Below the pieces are notes generated by a model. That model was not told where the DNA came from, did no database searches, and saw nothing but the letters and a program-made list of their open reading frames with translations. The position numbers were made by a program, and so were the translations under genes. A stretch of 64,000 nucleotides of DNA. Source: Nitrincola tibetensis. Lineage in GTDB: Bacteria; Pseudomonadota; Gammaproteobacteria; Pseudomonadales; Balneatricaceae. Numbering within the stretch: the stretch's first letter is position 1; each line of letters begins with the position of its first letter. Shown one piece after another: positions 8,433 to 16,597 of this stretch. The stretch spans positions 188,540 to 252,539 of the forward strand of contig NZ_QKRX01000003.1 in assembly GCF_003284585.1 (NCBI RefSeq), written 5' to 3'.

Positions 8433-9275
8433 GTGCGTCAAATTACCGAAGTGATTCGACATCAATTTGAAGACTTATCGCCAAGTGAGCGTCGAGTGGC
8501 CAGTTTTATACTGGATCATTTAGATGACCTAGCGACCTACAACTCAGTCGAACTCAGTGAGGCCTGCGAAACGTCCAAAGCCACGGTGAGTCGCTTGTTT
8601 CGGCGCTTAGGCTACGACAGCTTTAAAGCGATGCGAGATGAAGTTCGGGTGTTACGGCAATCGGGCGTGCCCTTGCCCAACACCTCCTCTAACACAGGCG
8701 CCAATTTGATTGATCGTCATTTTAGGTCTGAAGCTAAAAATCTCTCACGTTTAACACAGGCGGCGCAGCACTGGCCGCTGGATGATATTTTACAGTCTTT
8801 AGCACAAGCAAAACGTGTGGTGTTGATTGGTTTTCGCAACAGTTATCCGGTAGCGATGCACTGGCGACAGCAGCTGATTCAAGTGCGTCCCGACATACAA
8901 CTCCTCCCGCAAGCAGGCCAAACGCTAGCGGAGGATTTAGTGGGGTTAGGGGAGCAAGACCTTGTGATTCTTTTAGGCTTTCATCGTCGACCCGCCCAAT
9001 TCCCGTCGGTGTTGAAAGCCCTAAAAACGCTTGGGGTGCCCGTCTTGCTCATCACGGAAACCAACAGTGGTCTCGATACTGCGCAAGTGACCTGGTGTTT
9101 AGAACTGCCGTTAGACAGTGTTTCAGCCTTTGATAGCTATGCATTGCCGATGAGTTTGGTCAGTTTGTTGACCAATGCCTTACTGCATCAACAATTGCGC
9201 CAGGGGCGACAGCGTATCGAGGGCATTAATACCCTTTATGACCAACTTCACGAACTTGATTTATCCATGAACTAA
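8433..9275 (+). CDS. RpiR/MurR family transcriptional regulator
   Basis: 280 residues: an N-terminal HTH_6 domain (residues 1-77, with LSPSERRVASFILDHLDDL and SKATVSRLFRRLGY) and a C-terminal SIS domain (about 105-245) containing RVVLIGFRNSYPVA, which in relatives binds phosphosugars or other small metabolites. Start is GTG with GAAGGTG ahead. It lies between the transporter and the allantoin enzymes, all in one direction, so it is the obvious candidate to regulate ureide use. The shared 17-bp motif before the transporter and before this gene supports that. The effector is unknown. Confidence 0.88.
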   Translation: MRQITEVIRHQFEDLSPSERRVASFILDHLDDLATYNSVELSEACETSKATVSRLFRRLGYDSFKAMRDEVRVLRQSGVPLPNTSSNTGANLIDRHFRSEAKNLSRLTQAAQHWPLDDILQSLAQAKRVVLIGFRNSYPVAMHWRQQLIQVRPDIQLLPQAGQTLAEDLVGLGEQDLVILLGFHRRPAQFPSVLKALKTLGVPVLLITETNSGLDTAQVTWCLELPLDSVSAFDSYALPMSLVSLLTNALLHQQLRQGRQRIEGINTLYDQLHELDLSMN

Positions 9276-9291
9276 TTTCTGAGACTTGATT

Positions 9292-10290
9292 ATGCAAACC
9301 AGCCATCCGTATAAACGCACCATCAATCTGGCAGACGCACGCTTGGGAACCCAAGCTATTTTTGTCACTGATGATTGGTTCGCCGATGTGAATCGCATGT
9401 TACAACCCGAGCCACCTGTATGGAAAGAAGGGGTGTTTGACGACAATGGTAAATGGATGGACGGTTGGGAAAGTCGTCGTAAACGCTTTGAAGGCTATGA
9501 CCATGCGATTATTCGCTTAGGGGTACCGGGCTTTATTCGCGGGGTGGATATCGATACTTCGTATTTTACCGGTAACTATCCGCCTTCGGCCTCACTTGAA
9601 GCCTGCTTTTGTGCCGAAGGTGACCCCACTGCGCAAACGCATTGGACACCGATTCTGCCTGCCGTAGATCTGCAAGGGAACAGTCATCATTTTCATGACA
9701 CCTCCCATCAGGATCAACCTTGGACGCACCTGCGTTTTAACATTTACCCAGATGGTGGTGTTGCGCGCTTGCGTGTGTATGGCATGCCTTACCGAGACTG
9801 GTCCGACGTTGCCGATGATGAGCAAATAGACCTAGCGGCCGCCTTAAATGGTGGACGTGCGCTGGCCTGTTCCGATGAGCATTACGGTACGATCAGTAAC
9901 CTGATTAATCCAGGACGGGGCATTAACATGGGCGATGGTTGGGAAACCGCTCGCCGTCGCACGCCCGGTTACGATTGGGCGATTCTCTCGTTGGGTCATC
10001 CGGGCGTGGTTGAAAAAATCATCGTGGATACGCTGCATTTTAAAGGCAACTACCCAGACAGTTGCTCGATCCAAGCGGCGTATGTAAAAGGCGGAACCGA
10101 AAGCCAAATTGAAACGCAAAGTCTTTACTGGAAAGAGCTTTTGCCCTCACAAAAACTGCAAATGCATCAAGAGCATGAATTTAGTGTTGAGCTGAAAGAC
10201 TTAGGCCCCATTACTCATTTGCGTCTCAATATTTTTCCCGATGGCGGCGTGAGTCGTTTGCGCGTCCTTGGGCATGTGTATCGAGGTTGA
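9292..10290 (+). CDS. alc: Allantoicase
   Basis: Hydrolyses allantoate to ureidoglycolate and urea. The protein (332 residues) consists of two homologous allantoicase (DUF-type beta jelly-roll) halves. Repeated signatures are visible: [13 protein letters not shown] and [39 protein letters not shown] and its second-half counterpart with [29 protein letters not shown] and [16 protein letters not shown]. The ATG at 9292 is preferred to an upstream TTG. It precedes the ureidoglycolate lyase gene with start and stop practically touching. Confidence 0.95.
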   Translation: MQTSHPYKRTINLADARLGTQAIFVTDDWFADVNRMLQPEPPVWKEGVFDDNGKWMDGWESRRKRFEGYDHAIIRLGVPGFIRGVDIDTSYFTGNYPPSASLEACFCAEGDPTAQTHWTPILPAVDLQGNSHHFHDTSHQDQPWTHLRFNIYPDGGVARLRVYGMPYRDWSDVADDEQIDLAAALNGGRALACSDEHYGTISNLINPGRGINMGDGWETARRRTPGYDWAILSLGHPGVVEKIIVDTLHFKGNYPDSCSIQAAYVKGGTESQIETQSLYWKELLPSQKLQMHQEHEFSVELKDLGPITHLRLNIFPDGGVSRLRVLGHVYRG

Positions 10291-10292
10291 GC

Positions 10293-10823
10293 ATGAAACA
10301 CCTAGAGCTGACACCGCTGACCGCTGAAAACTTCGCTCCTTTTGGTGATGTCATCGGCACCGAGAAAAAGGACTTCTTTTTGATTAACAGCGGTTCTACC
10401 GAGCGTTACCATTCGTTAGCGAAAGTGGACACAGGCGCTGACGATGGACGCGCCATTATCAGTATTTTTCGCAAACCCGTGGCGGATCGCTTTCCTTTGC
10501 AAGTAAAGCTACTTGAGCGACATCCGCAGGGATCTCAGGCCTTTATTCCACTGAATCGTAAACCCTTTTTGATTTTGGTGGCACCACCTGCGGATGCCCC
10601 AGATCCTAGCGCCATGCGCTTGTTTCTGAGTGATGGCAATCTGGGCGTTAATTATCATGCTGGGGTTTGGCATCATCCCTTAATCACATTAGAGGACGAT
10701 GATCAGTTGCTGATTGTCGATCGACAAGGGCAGTTGCCCAATTGCGATGAAGTGTTTTTTGGTGACGCCGATGCTTGGTGGATTGTGCATCCTTTTCAGG
10801 TAAAAGAGGAAGGAACGCTATGA
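10293..10823 (+). CDS. allA: Ureidoglycolate lyase
   Basis: Converts ureidoglycolate to glyoxylate and urea. The cupin-fold family is recognised from LTAENFAPFGDVIG at the N-terminus, the IISIFRKP segment and the core FLSDGNLGVNYHAGVWHHPL, which carries the conserved metal or active-site histidines. 176 residues from the ATG at 10293. It follows allantoicase directly and ends three bases past the start of the PuuE allantoinase, so the enzymes are probably translated from one message. Confidence 0.93.
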   Translation: MKHLELTPLTAENFAPFGDVIGTEKKDFFLINSGSTERYHSLAKVDTGADDGRAIISIFRKPVADRFPLQVKLLERHPQGSQAFIPLNRKPFLILVAPPADAPDPSAMRLFLSDGNLGVNYHAGVWHHPLITLEDDDQLLIVDRQGQLPNCDEVFFGDADAWWIVHPFQVKEEGTL

Positions 10824-11737
10824 CGAATACAGGTTACCCACGTGATTTGATTGGTTATGGTGCCACACCGCCAGATCCCAAGTGGCCCAATGGCGCACGC
10901 TTAGCCCTGAACTTTGTACTCAACTACGAAGAGGGCGGGGAAATGTCGGTGTTGCATGGCGATGCCCATGCGGAGACCTTTCTGTCGGAAATCGCAGGTG
11001 CAAGCCCTTATCCAGAGCGCCACATGAGCATGGAGTCCATCTATGAATATGGATCGCGTGCTGGGGTTTGGCGCATTTTGCGGGAGTTCGAACAACGCCA
11101 ACTGCCGATGACCATTTTCGGGGTGGCTATGGCTTTGCAGCGTCATCCCGATCTGTGTGCTGAATTTCAGCGTTTAGGTCATGATATTTGTTGCCATGGT
11201 TTACGTTGGATTCATTATCAACATATGCCCGAAGATCAAGAACGCGAACACCTGCAAGAAGCCATCGCTATTCTAAAATCCCTAACGGGCGAAGCGCCTT
11301 TGGGCTGGTACACTGGGCGTGACTCACCGAACACGCGTCGTCTTCTTGTCGAAGAGGGTGGGTTTCTTTACGACTCGGATTACTATGGCGATGACTTGCC
11401 GTTTTGGACGGAGGTGCAAACGAGTTCAGGTGAGTCGAAAAAGCATCTAATCATTCCTTACACACTTGATTGCAACGACATGCGCTTTTCGTCGCCACAA
11501 GGTTTTGCCGATGGTGAGGAGTTCTTCAATTACCTGCGCGATAGCTTCGATGTGCTGTATGCCGAAGGGGCGTATGCTCCGAAGATGATGTCTGTCGGTT
11601 TGCATTGTCGTTTGGTCGGACGTCCAGGACGCTTTAAAGCCCTGCAACGGTTTTTAGACCACGTTCAAGCGCATGAAGGCGTGTGGGTGACACGTCGGGT
11701 CGATATTGCTAAGCATTGGGTTGGGGAGCATGGGTAG
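10820..11737 (+). CDS. puuE: Allantoinase, PuuE (polysaccharide deacetylase-like) type
   Basis: Opens allantoin to allantoate. It belongs to the NodB-like deacetylase family rather than the metal amidohydrolases. Signatures include YPRDLIGYGATPPDPKWPNG at the start, FVLNYEEGGE, then CCHGLRWIHYQHM and GWYTGRDSPNTRRLL. The ATG at 10820 follows AGAGGAAGG and overlaps the lyase stop; an upstream in-frame start at 10775 would place 15 unrelated residues before the conserved N-terminus. With the two previous genes it completes conversion of allantoin to glyoxylate and two urea. Uricase and downstream urea or glyoxylate genes are not in the window. Confidence 0.94.
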   Translation: MTNTGYPRDLIGYGATPPDPKWPNGARLALNFVLNYEEGGEMSVLHGDAHAETFLSEIAGASPYPERHMSMESIYEYGSRAGVWRILREFEQRQLPMTIFGVAMALQRHPDLCAEFQRLGHDICCHGLRWIHYQHMPEDQEREHLQEAIAILKSLTGEAPLGWYTGRDSPNTRRLLVEEGGFLYDSDYYGDDLPFWTEVQTSSGESKKHLIIPYTLDCNDMRFSSPQGFADGEEFFNYLRDSFDVLYAEGAYAPKMMSVGLHCRLVGRPGRFKALQRFLDHVQAHEGVWVTRRVDIAKHWVGEHG

Positions 11738-11755
11738 GGTGCCTGGGTGCCTTCC

Positions 11756-11861
11756 GGGGTGGTGGTACCGCTGCCGTTCGACACGCTTTGCGTCATCCCT
11801 GACCGCTCGACTGCCGCCGTCCTGGCGGCAGACGGTCTCCCGGCAGCTGTACCACCACCCC
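11756..11861. repeat. Nested three-way palindrome between convergent genes
   Basis: Outer arms GGGGTGGTGGTAC (11756-11768) with GCTGCCG (11770-11776) pair with CGGCAGC (11841-11847) and GTACCACCACCCC (11849-11861), with one unpaired base on each side. Inside lie two further hairpins: GACACGC/GCGTC near 11780-11794 and CTGCCGCC/GGCGGCAG at 11811-11831. No U-tract follows, so it is not a classical terminator. It could be a cruciform repeat, an integron-like or REP-like element, or a structured transcript end for the convergent genes. Confidence 0.6.
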
Positions 11862-11899
11862 TCTATAACAACGGTGCCCCCAAACTGTAAAATTAAGAT

Positions 11900-12589
11900 T
11901 TAGTGTTGCGGCTCCATCACCTGCTTTTCAAGGTAGCGGCGGCGCATTTCAAAACGCTCTCGTGGGACTCTAACACGGCTTGAAGACGTAACTGTACCGG
12001 ATGGATTAGTGTGTTTGACTCTATTTTGCCAGTAGTCCCAATCACTCATAACCTCATAAAGCCCTTCTAGGTCGTTGTTTGCAACTGCTGTTTGAATGGC
12101 TATTCTGGTGCTAGGTGTGTAGTCTCCTCTAAACTTTAGATCTACCAGAATGACCCGTATCGCAGGATGGAGTTCGTCCCATTTGCATGCTGCTCTATAC
12201 TCAGCCGTAACATCATCTTTTATACACAAACGCCTCGCCTCATTCTTTTCGTATGTGTATGTGATTTTGAATAAATCTAATTGTTGCTGCGGAGTTAATT
12301 CAAAATCAGTCAGATGGTGTTGTGCAATAAAGTGCCGTGCAGCATTCCCATAGAGCCTTATGCCTCGTGATAAAACTTGAGCTTGCTCTCGTTCTATACC
12401 AATGCTGGTAAGATCTCTAAGAGCTTGTAATTGATCCTTACCTTTTAGGTCATAGCCTCGTCCAATTGTTATGCCTGAGCTCTCAGAGGGCACATGAAGT
12501 CTTCTGCTATGGTAGGCACCGCCTTCGTTTCCTTCGGCCTCAAAGGTCAAAAGTCCGTCTTTGATTGATCCTGGTTTAGGTATTGGCAT
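11900..12589 (-). CDS. Pesticin/T4-lysozyme-like muramidase domain protein
   Basis: 229 residues with a glycoside hydrolase pattern near the N-terminus: FEAEGNEGGAY (16-26) followed by SSGITIGRGYDL (37-48). This resembles the catalytic region of pesticin C-terminal and T4-lysozyme-like muramidases, in which a Glu and a Thr in GxTxGxGxDL are essential; Glu19 or Glu22 and Thr41 are the candidates here. No signal peptide or membrane segment is seen, so export would need a secretion apparatus or lysis. It begins three bases after a gene for a periplasmic LprI-like protein, which suggests a lytic effector with its inhibitor. Function is inferred from motif resemblance. Confidence 0.65.
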   Translation of the reverse strand: MPIPKPGSIKDGLLTFEAEGNEGGAYHSRRLHVPSESSGITIGRGYDLKGKDQLQALRDLTSIGIEREQAQVLSRGIRLYGNAARHFIAQHHLTDFELTPQQQLDLFKITYTYEKNEARRLCIKDDVTAEYRAACKWDELHPAIRVILVDLKFRGDYTPSTRIAIQTAVANNDLEGLYEVMSDWDYWQNRVKHTNPSGTVTSSSRVRVPRERFEMRRRYLEKQVMEPQH

Positions 12590-12592
12590 AGA

Positions 12593-13576
12593 TTATTCAT
12601 CCCTTAATAATGATTTTAAATATTCAGCGCGTATTTTCAGATGCTCAGTGAAACATATTGATACATGCTCACCGAAATAGTTTGAGGTGAAAACTTCGTT
12701 AGATGAAAACTCACATTCAGATAAGGCGGCCGCACGCCACGTTGAGTCCATTCCGAAAATGACAAATGCGGCTTTTCGTTTTTGGCTGTAGGTGGATGCC
12801 AGTTGGTTCGTGAGATTTTTCACGTCTTCCTCCAACAACTGTCTAACCTCGCTATAGCAGATTTCACGCATCCATCTGCCGTTTATTTCACTGCATGAGT
12901 AGAGTTCCAGCTGGCCAGACGTCAAGTTTGCAAGAAACTCTTTGGGCAGTAGTGTGCGTCGAAAATCGAAGGGTGGAATCAAGTCTTTATCAGCCGTCGG
13001 GGCGGAAAGTTTTTTAGCTAGCTCAGCTCTACAACATAGCTCTAAAGACATGAGAAGGTGCGTTAAAAAATTATATGTGTAGTGTTCAAGGCACTGTAGC
13101 TGTTTAACTGGGTAGTCTTCTGAAAAATGATAATCCAGGCTTTCAAACTGGCATTGAAAATGAACCGCCGTTTTCCAAGTTTGAGTTAACGTATCAAGGG
13201 CATAGATATGATCATAATCCTCAGTATGATTTTCTCCTTCAGGTGAAGGATTGTCGCGATACATGGTGAGCTTGATGGTACTTGATAGTATTAAAATTTC
13301 ATCGAGACGTGTGTTAAGTCGGCTTAAATTTTCTTGCAGGCATAATGTGGATGTCTCTGCAGTCAAGCCTGTAATACAGTCGGGGGGATTCGCCACTAGA
13401 GGATCATAGTCGCCAATATAGGATTTCCATTGATCAAAAACATCATTCAGCATGATAGCCGGAGCACTGATCATCACTGGAGACAGGTCGCTGGAGGATT
13501 GAGATAAAGCGGGTGCACTAAACGCGATACTAGACATACAGGTTAGGAGTTTAAGGTAACACCTAAGTTTTTTCAT
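12593..13576 (-). CDS. Periplasmic protein with two LprI-like (DUF1311) regions, putative lysozyme inhibitor or immunity protein
   Basis: From the ATG at 13576 the protein has a signal peptide (MKKLRCYLKLL..., cleavage after the SAPALSQ region). Two segments show the cysteine spacing of LprI/DUF1311 lysozyme inhibitors: the first from CITGLTAETSTLCLQENL to QLQCLEHYTY, the second from CSEINGRWMREICYSEV to the final ECEFSS...CFTEHLKIRAEYL. Each contains a TW or STWR then a Cys, and a later Cys before a helix, as in LprI. Immediate cotranscription before a muramidase-like gene supports an immunity role. The ORF opens at 13615, but the signal peptide argues for 13576, preceded by GGA. Confidence 0.55.
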   Translation of the reverse strand: MKKLRCYLKLLTCMSSIAFSAPALSQSSSDLSPVMISAPAIMLNDVFDQWKSYIGDYDPLVANPPDCITGLTAETSTLCLQENLSRLNTRLDEILILSSTIKLTMYRDNPSPEGENHTEDYDHIYALDTLTQTWKTAVHFQCQFESLDYHFSEDYPVKQLQCLEHYTYNFLTHLLMSLELCCRAELAKKLSAPTADKDLIPPFDFRRTLLPKEFLANLTSGQLELYSCSEINGRWMREICYSEVRQLLEEDVKNLTNQLASTYSQKRKAAFVIFGMDSTWRAAALSECEFSSNEVFTSNYFGEHVSICFTEHLKIRAEYLKSLLRDE

Positions 13577-13615
13577 GAGCATAATTCCATTTATAAGATG
13601 AAAGCAAAAGAGCAA

Positions 13616-13966
13616 TCTATTGTTTAGCAGGGACTGGTGCTCATGGAGGAAGATGACTGATGGCGGTTAGGCTAAGTGCAGTGTGTCATTCATCCATGAA
13701 GCAGCGACTACTTCCTTGTTGTAAAGCAGGCATTTAAACAATTTTCGGGTGGATAGGTCAACCTTGACTGCGTATCGAGTGTTGCTCTTATGGCTGAGTC
13801 TGATTTTTTCAGGCGAGCGATATAGGTGGAGCGCACACAGAGAATTAGTTAAGACACAGGGGGGGATGCGGTAGTTCCGCACGTCCGGACCTGGTGTGAG
13901 GGCGGCTCAGTATAGGTCGTTCTACCACGATGCTTACCAATCGAAAATATCGCCCATAATTTCATA
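13616..13966. other. Stretch without a supported gene; holds intron-like 3' end
   Basis: No convincing coding sequence. A 71-codon frame on the - strand (13667-13882, GTG start) lacks family resemblance and runs through the group II intron-like hairpin described separately, so I do not call it. Confidence 0.4.
13862..13931 (+). ncRNA. Possible group II intron 3' end (domains V-VI) fragment
   Basis: GATGCGGTAGTTCCGCACGT followed by CCGG resembles a domain V hairpin with its characteristic bulge, and GTGTGAGGGCGGC ... CTACCACGAT resembles domain VI with an AT end. No reverse transcriptase or domain I sequence is found upstream, so only a fragment would remain. Confidence 0.35.
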
Positions 13967-14266
13967 TTATTTCAGGTGATTTTGCGGTATTTGAGATTGC
14001 CCCAAGACAGCAACGATTAGGATGAAGTCATCTTCCTTTGTAAAGTAAGCAGTGTGTTTTCCAATCGGAAAGTAAAACCCATTACTGTATATTTCATGGC
14101 AGCTTCGTCCTAAATCAGGGTAATCCGCGAGCATTTGAAAACCAGAAAGTAGCGTTTCTTTATAGTGTTGCCACTGTAATTCGGAAAAATTATTGATGGT
14201 ATAGTTTTTTACCTTACGTAAATGAGCTTGAGCTAAACTACTCAATTTATATTGTTTTTGATGCAT
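13967..14266 (-). CDS. ParE/RelE-family toxin
   Basis: 99-residue toxin of the RelE/ParE superfamily. Visible features are the N-terminal YKLSSLAQAHLRKVKNYT, the central GFQMLADYPDLGRSC and the C-terminal HTAYFTKEDDFILIVAVLG strand pair with the closing QSQIP. Family members either poison gyrase or cleave mRNA on the ribosome; the ParE-like layout favours gyrase but this is not certain. It begins eight bases after the antitoxin stop, the standard antitoxin-first order. Confidence 0.85.
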   Translation of the reverse strand: MHQKQYKLSSLAQAHLRKVKNYTINNFSELQWQHYKETLLSGFQMLADYPDLGRSCHEIYSNGFYFPIGKHTAYFTKEDDFILIVAVLGQSQIPQNHLK

Positions 14267-14274
14267 ATTGTTTG

Positions 14275-14517
14275 TTACAGCTCACTTAAAAAGTCTTTAC
14301 CATCAACGATATTACCTTTTGCTAAGTCATCTTTAGCTGCGCTGAAGCAGTGTTTGAGGTATTCGGCTTTTATCATTTCAAGTTCTTCGTAGTCATGTAT
14401 AGACATAACGACAACAGCATCTTTACTGTTCTTGCTGATCTTAATTGGTTGACGTTGAGCATTGAGAAGCAACTCACCAAAATTTCGTTTAGCGTCATTT
14501 GCTGTTAATGTATGCAT
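14275..14517 (-). CDS. Phd/YefM-family antitoxin
   Basis: 80 residues. The N-terminal half is a Phd/YefM DNA-binding domain (LTANDAKRNFGELLLNAQRQPIKISKNSK, VVVMSIHDYEELE); the C-terminal half is charged and would wrap around the toxin. Such proteins neutralise the toxin and repress their own promoter; a CACAC...GTGTG dyad containing two CGAAATG repeats (14561-14602) lies just upstream. Phd-type antitoxin with ParE-type toxin is a known combination. It borders IS1182 debris. Confidence 0.87.
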   Translation of the reverse strand: MHTLTANDAKRNFGELLLNAQRQPIKISKNSKDAVVVMSIHDYEELEMIKAEYLKHCFSAAKDDLAKGNIVDGKDFLSEL

Positions 14518-14548
14518 GGCTAGTCTCCACGATTTTAAATCTAATTGG

Positions 14549-14602
14549 AGTATAGTTTATCACACGAAATGGCCAATATGATTAAATCGTGCGAAATGTG
14601 TG
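14549..14602 (-). promoter_or_regulatory. Toxin-antitoxin promoter and operator
   Basis: Read on the - strand, TTGGCC (14571-14576) and TATACT (14549-14554) form a -35/-10 pair with a 16-bp spacer. Repeats CACGAAATG (14563-14571) and GCGAAATG (14591-14598), framed by CACAC and GTGTG, overlap the -35 region and are candidate binding sites for the Phd-type antitoxin. Confidence 0.5.
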
Positions 14603-14611
14603 AAAAGGTAA

Positions 14612-15337
14612 GCATCCAAGGAATGGTCTGGCACCTTTAAAGAACTGGAATAGAAGCGTCAAAAGCTCAAACGCTTGATCCAGTACCATCTCAGTGAGCA
14701 TCAAGAAAAAGATACCTGTGAAAGTGAAGAATCACTGGAACGTAATAATCGTAAGACTAAAACCATCCAGACACTAGATGCGGCTGCCAATAAGATTGAT
14801 GTCTTTTTAAAGCAGAATCAGCCGAGGATGGGTAAAGGTAAGCGTCATCAGTCACCAAGCAAGCCTAAAGCTAAACCACTGATTCCCGCTAGCGAGTTCC
14901 AGTTTGATCCAGTTACTATGATATGTATTTGTCCGGTGGGAGAGCGGATTAGTCATCGGGGAGTTAAAACGAATGAACGTGGTCAATGCACAGTCTATTT
15001 TGAAGGTCGATTGCTGCAATGCCGTCATTGCGCTATAAAAGACCAGTGTATGAAGAACCCAGCATCAGCGAATCATCGCAAAGGTGCCGGAAGACAAGTC
15101 AGTTTTGCACTTAACGACCAGCGTGCGCCGACCTATACTGACTGGATGAAGCACCGAGTGGATAGTCCTAAAGGGAAGCAAATTTATAGCCATCGAATGT
15201 CTGTTGTGGAGCCTGTGTTCGGCAATATTGGCACCAACAAAGGGCTCAGCCGTTTTAGCCTGCGAGGTAAAAACAAGGTACAGGGTCAGTGGCAGTTGTA
15301 CTGTTTGGTGCATAATGTAGAGAAGTTGGCGAAGTAG
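14612..15337 (+). pseudogene. IS1182-family transposase, 3' fragment
   Basis: C-terminal part of an IS1182-type DDE transposase: ASKEWSGTFKELE, then an in-frame TAG at 14651-14653 where relatives have a sense codon, then KRQKLKRLIQYHLSEHQE, a zinc-ribbon-like CRHCAIKDQCM and the terminal HRMSVVEPVFGNIG...GLSRFSLRGKNKVQGQW...CLVHNVEKLAK. The N-terminal catalytic half is missing and the fragment starts right after the antitoxin promoter. The element cannot be mobile on its own. Confidence 0.8.
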
Positions 15338-15550
15338 GTGGATTGAGCGGATAAGGTGGAAATCAGGATGAGATTGCTTCTGAATAATGAAGCTCTGAAG
15401 GAGTAATTGTTTAAGGCCTATAAAAGTAAAAGCTAAAAAGACAGATTAAATACGTGATTGCTGACTGAAGTCAGCAATTGAAAATGAATAATATAGACTG
15501 GGCTCTGGCGGAAAAACTTGTCGAGATTAGGTTTTTCTACAAGCTTGTTA
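15307..15550 (+). repeat. Direct repeat copy A (IS1182 3' end and tail)
   Basis: Begins in the last transposase codons (GTGCATAATGTAGAG) and continues about 210 bp beyond the stop, ending at GTTA. It is repeated almost identically at 17659-17901. It contains the hairpin ATTGCTGACT/AGTCAGCAAT at 15457-15478. Both copies stop exactly where a cassette core site begins. Confidence 0.85.
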
Positions 15551-15553
15551 TGT
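15547..15553 (+). other. Integron-type core site at start of cassette 1
   Basis: GTTATGT resembles the GTTRRRY core site. Its exact reverse complement ACATAAC occurs at 16431-16437 just after the cassette ORF, the relation expected between the first bases of a gene cassette and its own attC R'' site. Confidence 0.5.
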
Positions 15554-15575
15554 GCATATACTGGAGCCTTGAGCT

Positions 15576-16424
15576 GTGTTGGATATTTCAAAACGTTTGA
15601 GTGTTATTAATGCACTGCTAGAAGAAGATACCGTGCAGAGTCTGACGTATGCAGCTTTAGAGTGTAGGCTTACTCTCGAGTATCTATGCTACGAGAGATT
15701 TAAGTTATCCTATGCTTACTTGTCTATTGATGATCTTAAAAACTGGCAACCACGGCATGTGGTAAAGCAGGTCTCAGACGATATTGACGAAAATATAACC
15801 AAGGGCTTTAAACTATCAGTCTCGAATCAAAGAGTGGACGGAAAGTCGCCTGAGACTAAAGAAGAGTTCGAATCGCTAGAATATCATCTGGTGGGGCAGC
15901 AACCAGGTCTAAATATAAACAAGCTGCACAGCCTATGGCATGGGCTAGCTAATGTTGCTCTTCATATTCCAGTTCCGACGATATCTTCAGGGGAGATATC
16001 AATTTACGGAGGACAGGACAAAATAAAAAACAAAGTCCGCCAAGTAGTGCTTTTTTTACAGGGAATAGACGGAAATCTACTGATGGGTGGGTCACTGGGG
16101 CCTGTATTCAATTTCAATTGCTTGACTTGCGATTCATTGATAAAAAAAACTGTTAAGGCTCTTAATTCGCCGGCGGTGGTTAATTGTATTAACCCAGAAT
16201 GTAGTGAAAGCTACTATATTGAGCCGGAAGACTACAAGGAAGGCTTTAGAGTAACTAGGCGAATATTCCAGTTTGCCTGTAAACGCTGCAACGGAAACCT
16301 TGATGTGCCGTCTAAATTGTTTAGGGAACTCAAGCTTGATCAGCAGCTAAATATTGTCTGTGGCTCATGTCACACTTCCTTAACCGTCATTATGCGTCCT
16401 CTTATGAAGGATAATGTCGATTGA
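15576..16424 (+). CDS. Hypothetical zinc-ribbon protein, gene cassette 1
   Basis: Unrecognised 282-residue protein. The first 175 residues look helical and acidic; the C-terminal third has four cysteine pairs, C182/C185, C204/C209, C235/C238 and C262/C265, consistent with two zinc ribbons. The start is GTG at 15576, preceded by GGAG. The gene is flanked by matching core sites (15547 and 16431) and followed by an attC-like hairpin, so it looks like an integron cassette. Proteins in such cassettes are often orphan or defence-related, but nothing visible here fixes a function. Confidence 0.7.
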   Translation: MLDISKRLSVINALLEEDTVQSLTYAALECRLTLEYLCYERFKLSYAYLSIDDLKNWQPRHVVKQVSDDIDENITKGFKLSVSNQRVDGKSPETKEEFESLEYHLVGQQPGLNINKLHSLWHGLANVALHIPVPTISSGEISIYGGQDKIKNKVRQVVLFLQGIDGNLLMGGSLGPVFNFNCLTCDSLIKKTVKALNSPAVVNCINPECSESYYIEPEDYKEGFRVTRRIFQFACKRCNGNLDVPSKLFRELKLDQQLNIVCGSCHTSLTVIMRPLMKDNVD

Positions 16425-16430
16425 AAATTC

Positions 16431-16515
16431 ACATAACCAAGCCAGTCACAGCGACGTCTACTGCATTGCGGCTTCGCCTCCATTTCGTAGCCGCGCGTGC
16501 TGAGCGGCGTTGAAC
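16431..16515 (+). other. attC-like recombination site of cassette 1
   Basis: Order of elements: R'' ACATAAC (16431-16437), an arm GCCAGTCACAGC, a central hairpin GCGGCT/AGCCGC, an opposing arm GCTGAGCGGC, and a right core GTTGAAC (16509-16515), which fits GTTRRRY. The arms pair imperfectly as GCC...CAGC with GCTG...GGC. It begins seven bases after the cassette stop codon, as in integron cassettes. Confidence 0.55.
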
Positions 16516-16597
16516 TAAGCCGCTTCGCGGAGCTTGGCTGCATCTTTTAGTTTTTGTCCACACTTAAATCTCCTTTAATCATTAGAAGGTTTAAGCC

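Noticed and set aside
13667-13882. 71-codon frame on the - strand
   Set aside because: GTG start, no family resemblance, and it runs through the intron-like hairpin at 13862-13931; not supported as a gene.
14675-15337. Functional IS1182 transposase
   Set aside because: The N-terminal catalytic half is absent and an in-frame TAG lies just upstream at 14651-14653.
15457-15478. Terminator inside repeat copy A
   Set aside because: The 10-bp stem ATTGCTGACT/AGTCAGCAAT is not followed by a U-run; recorded only as part of the repeat.
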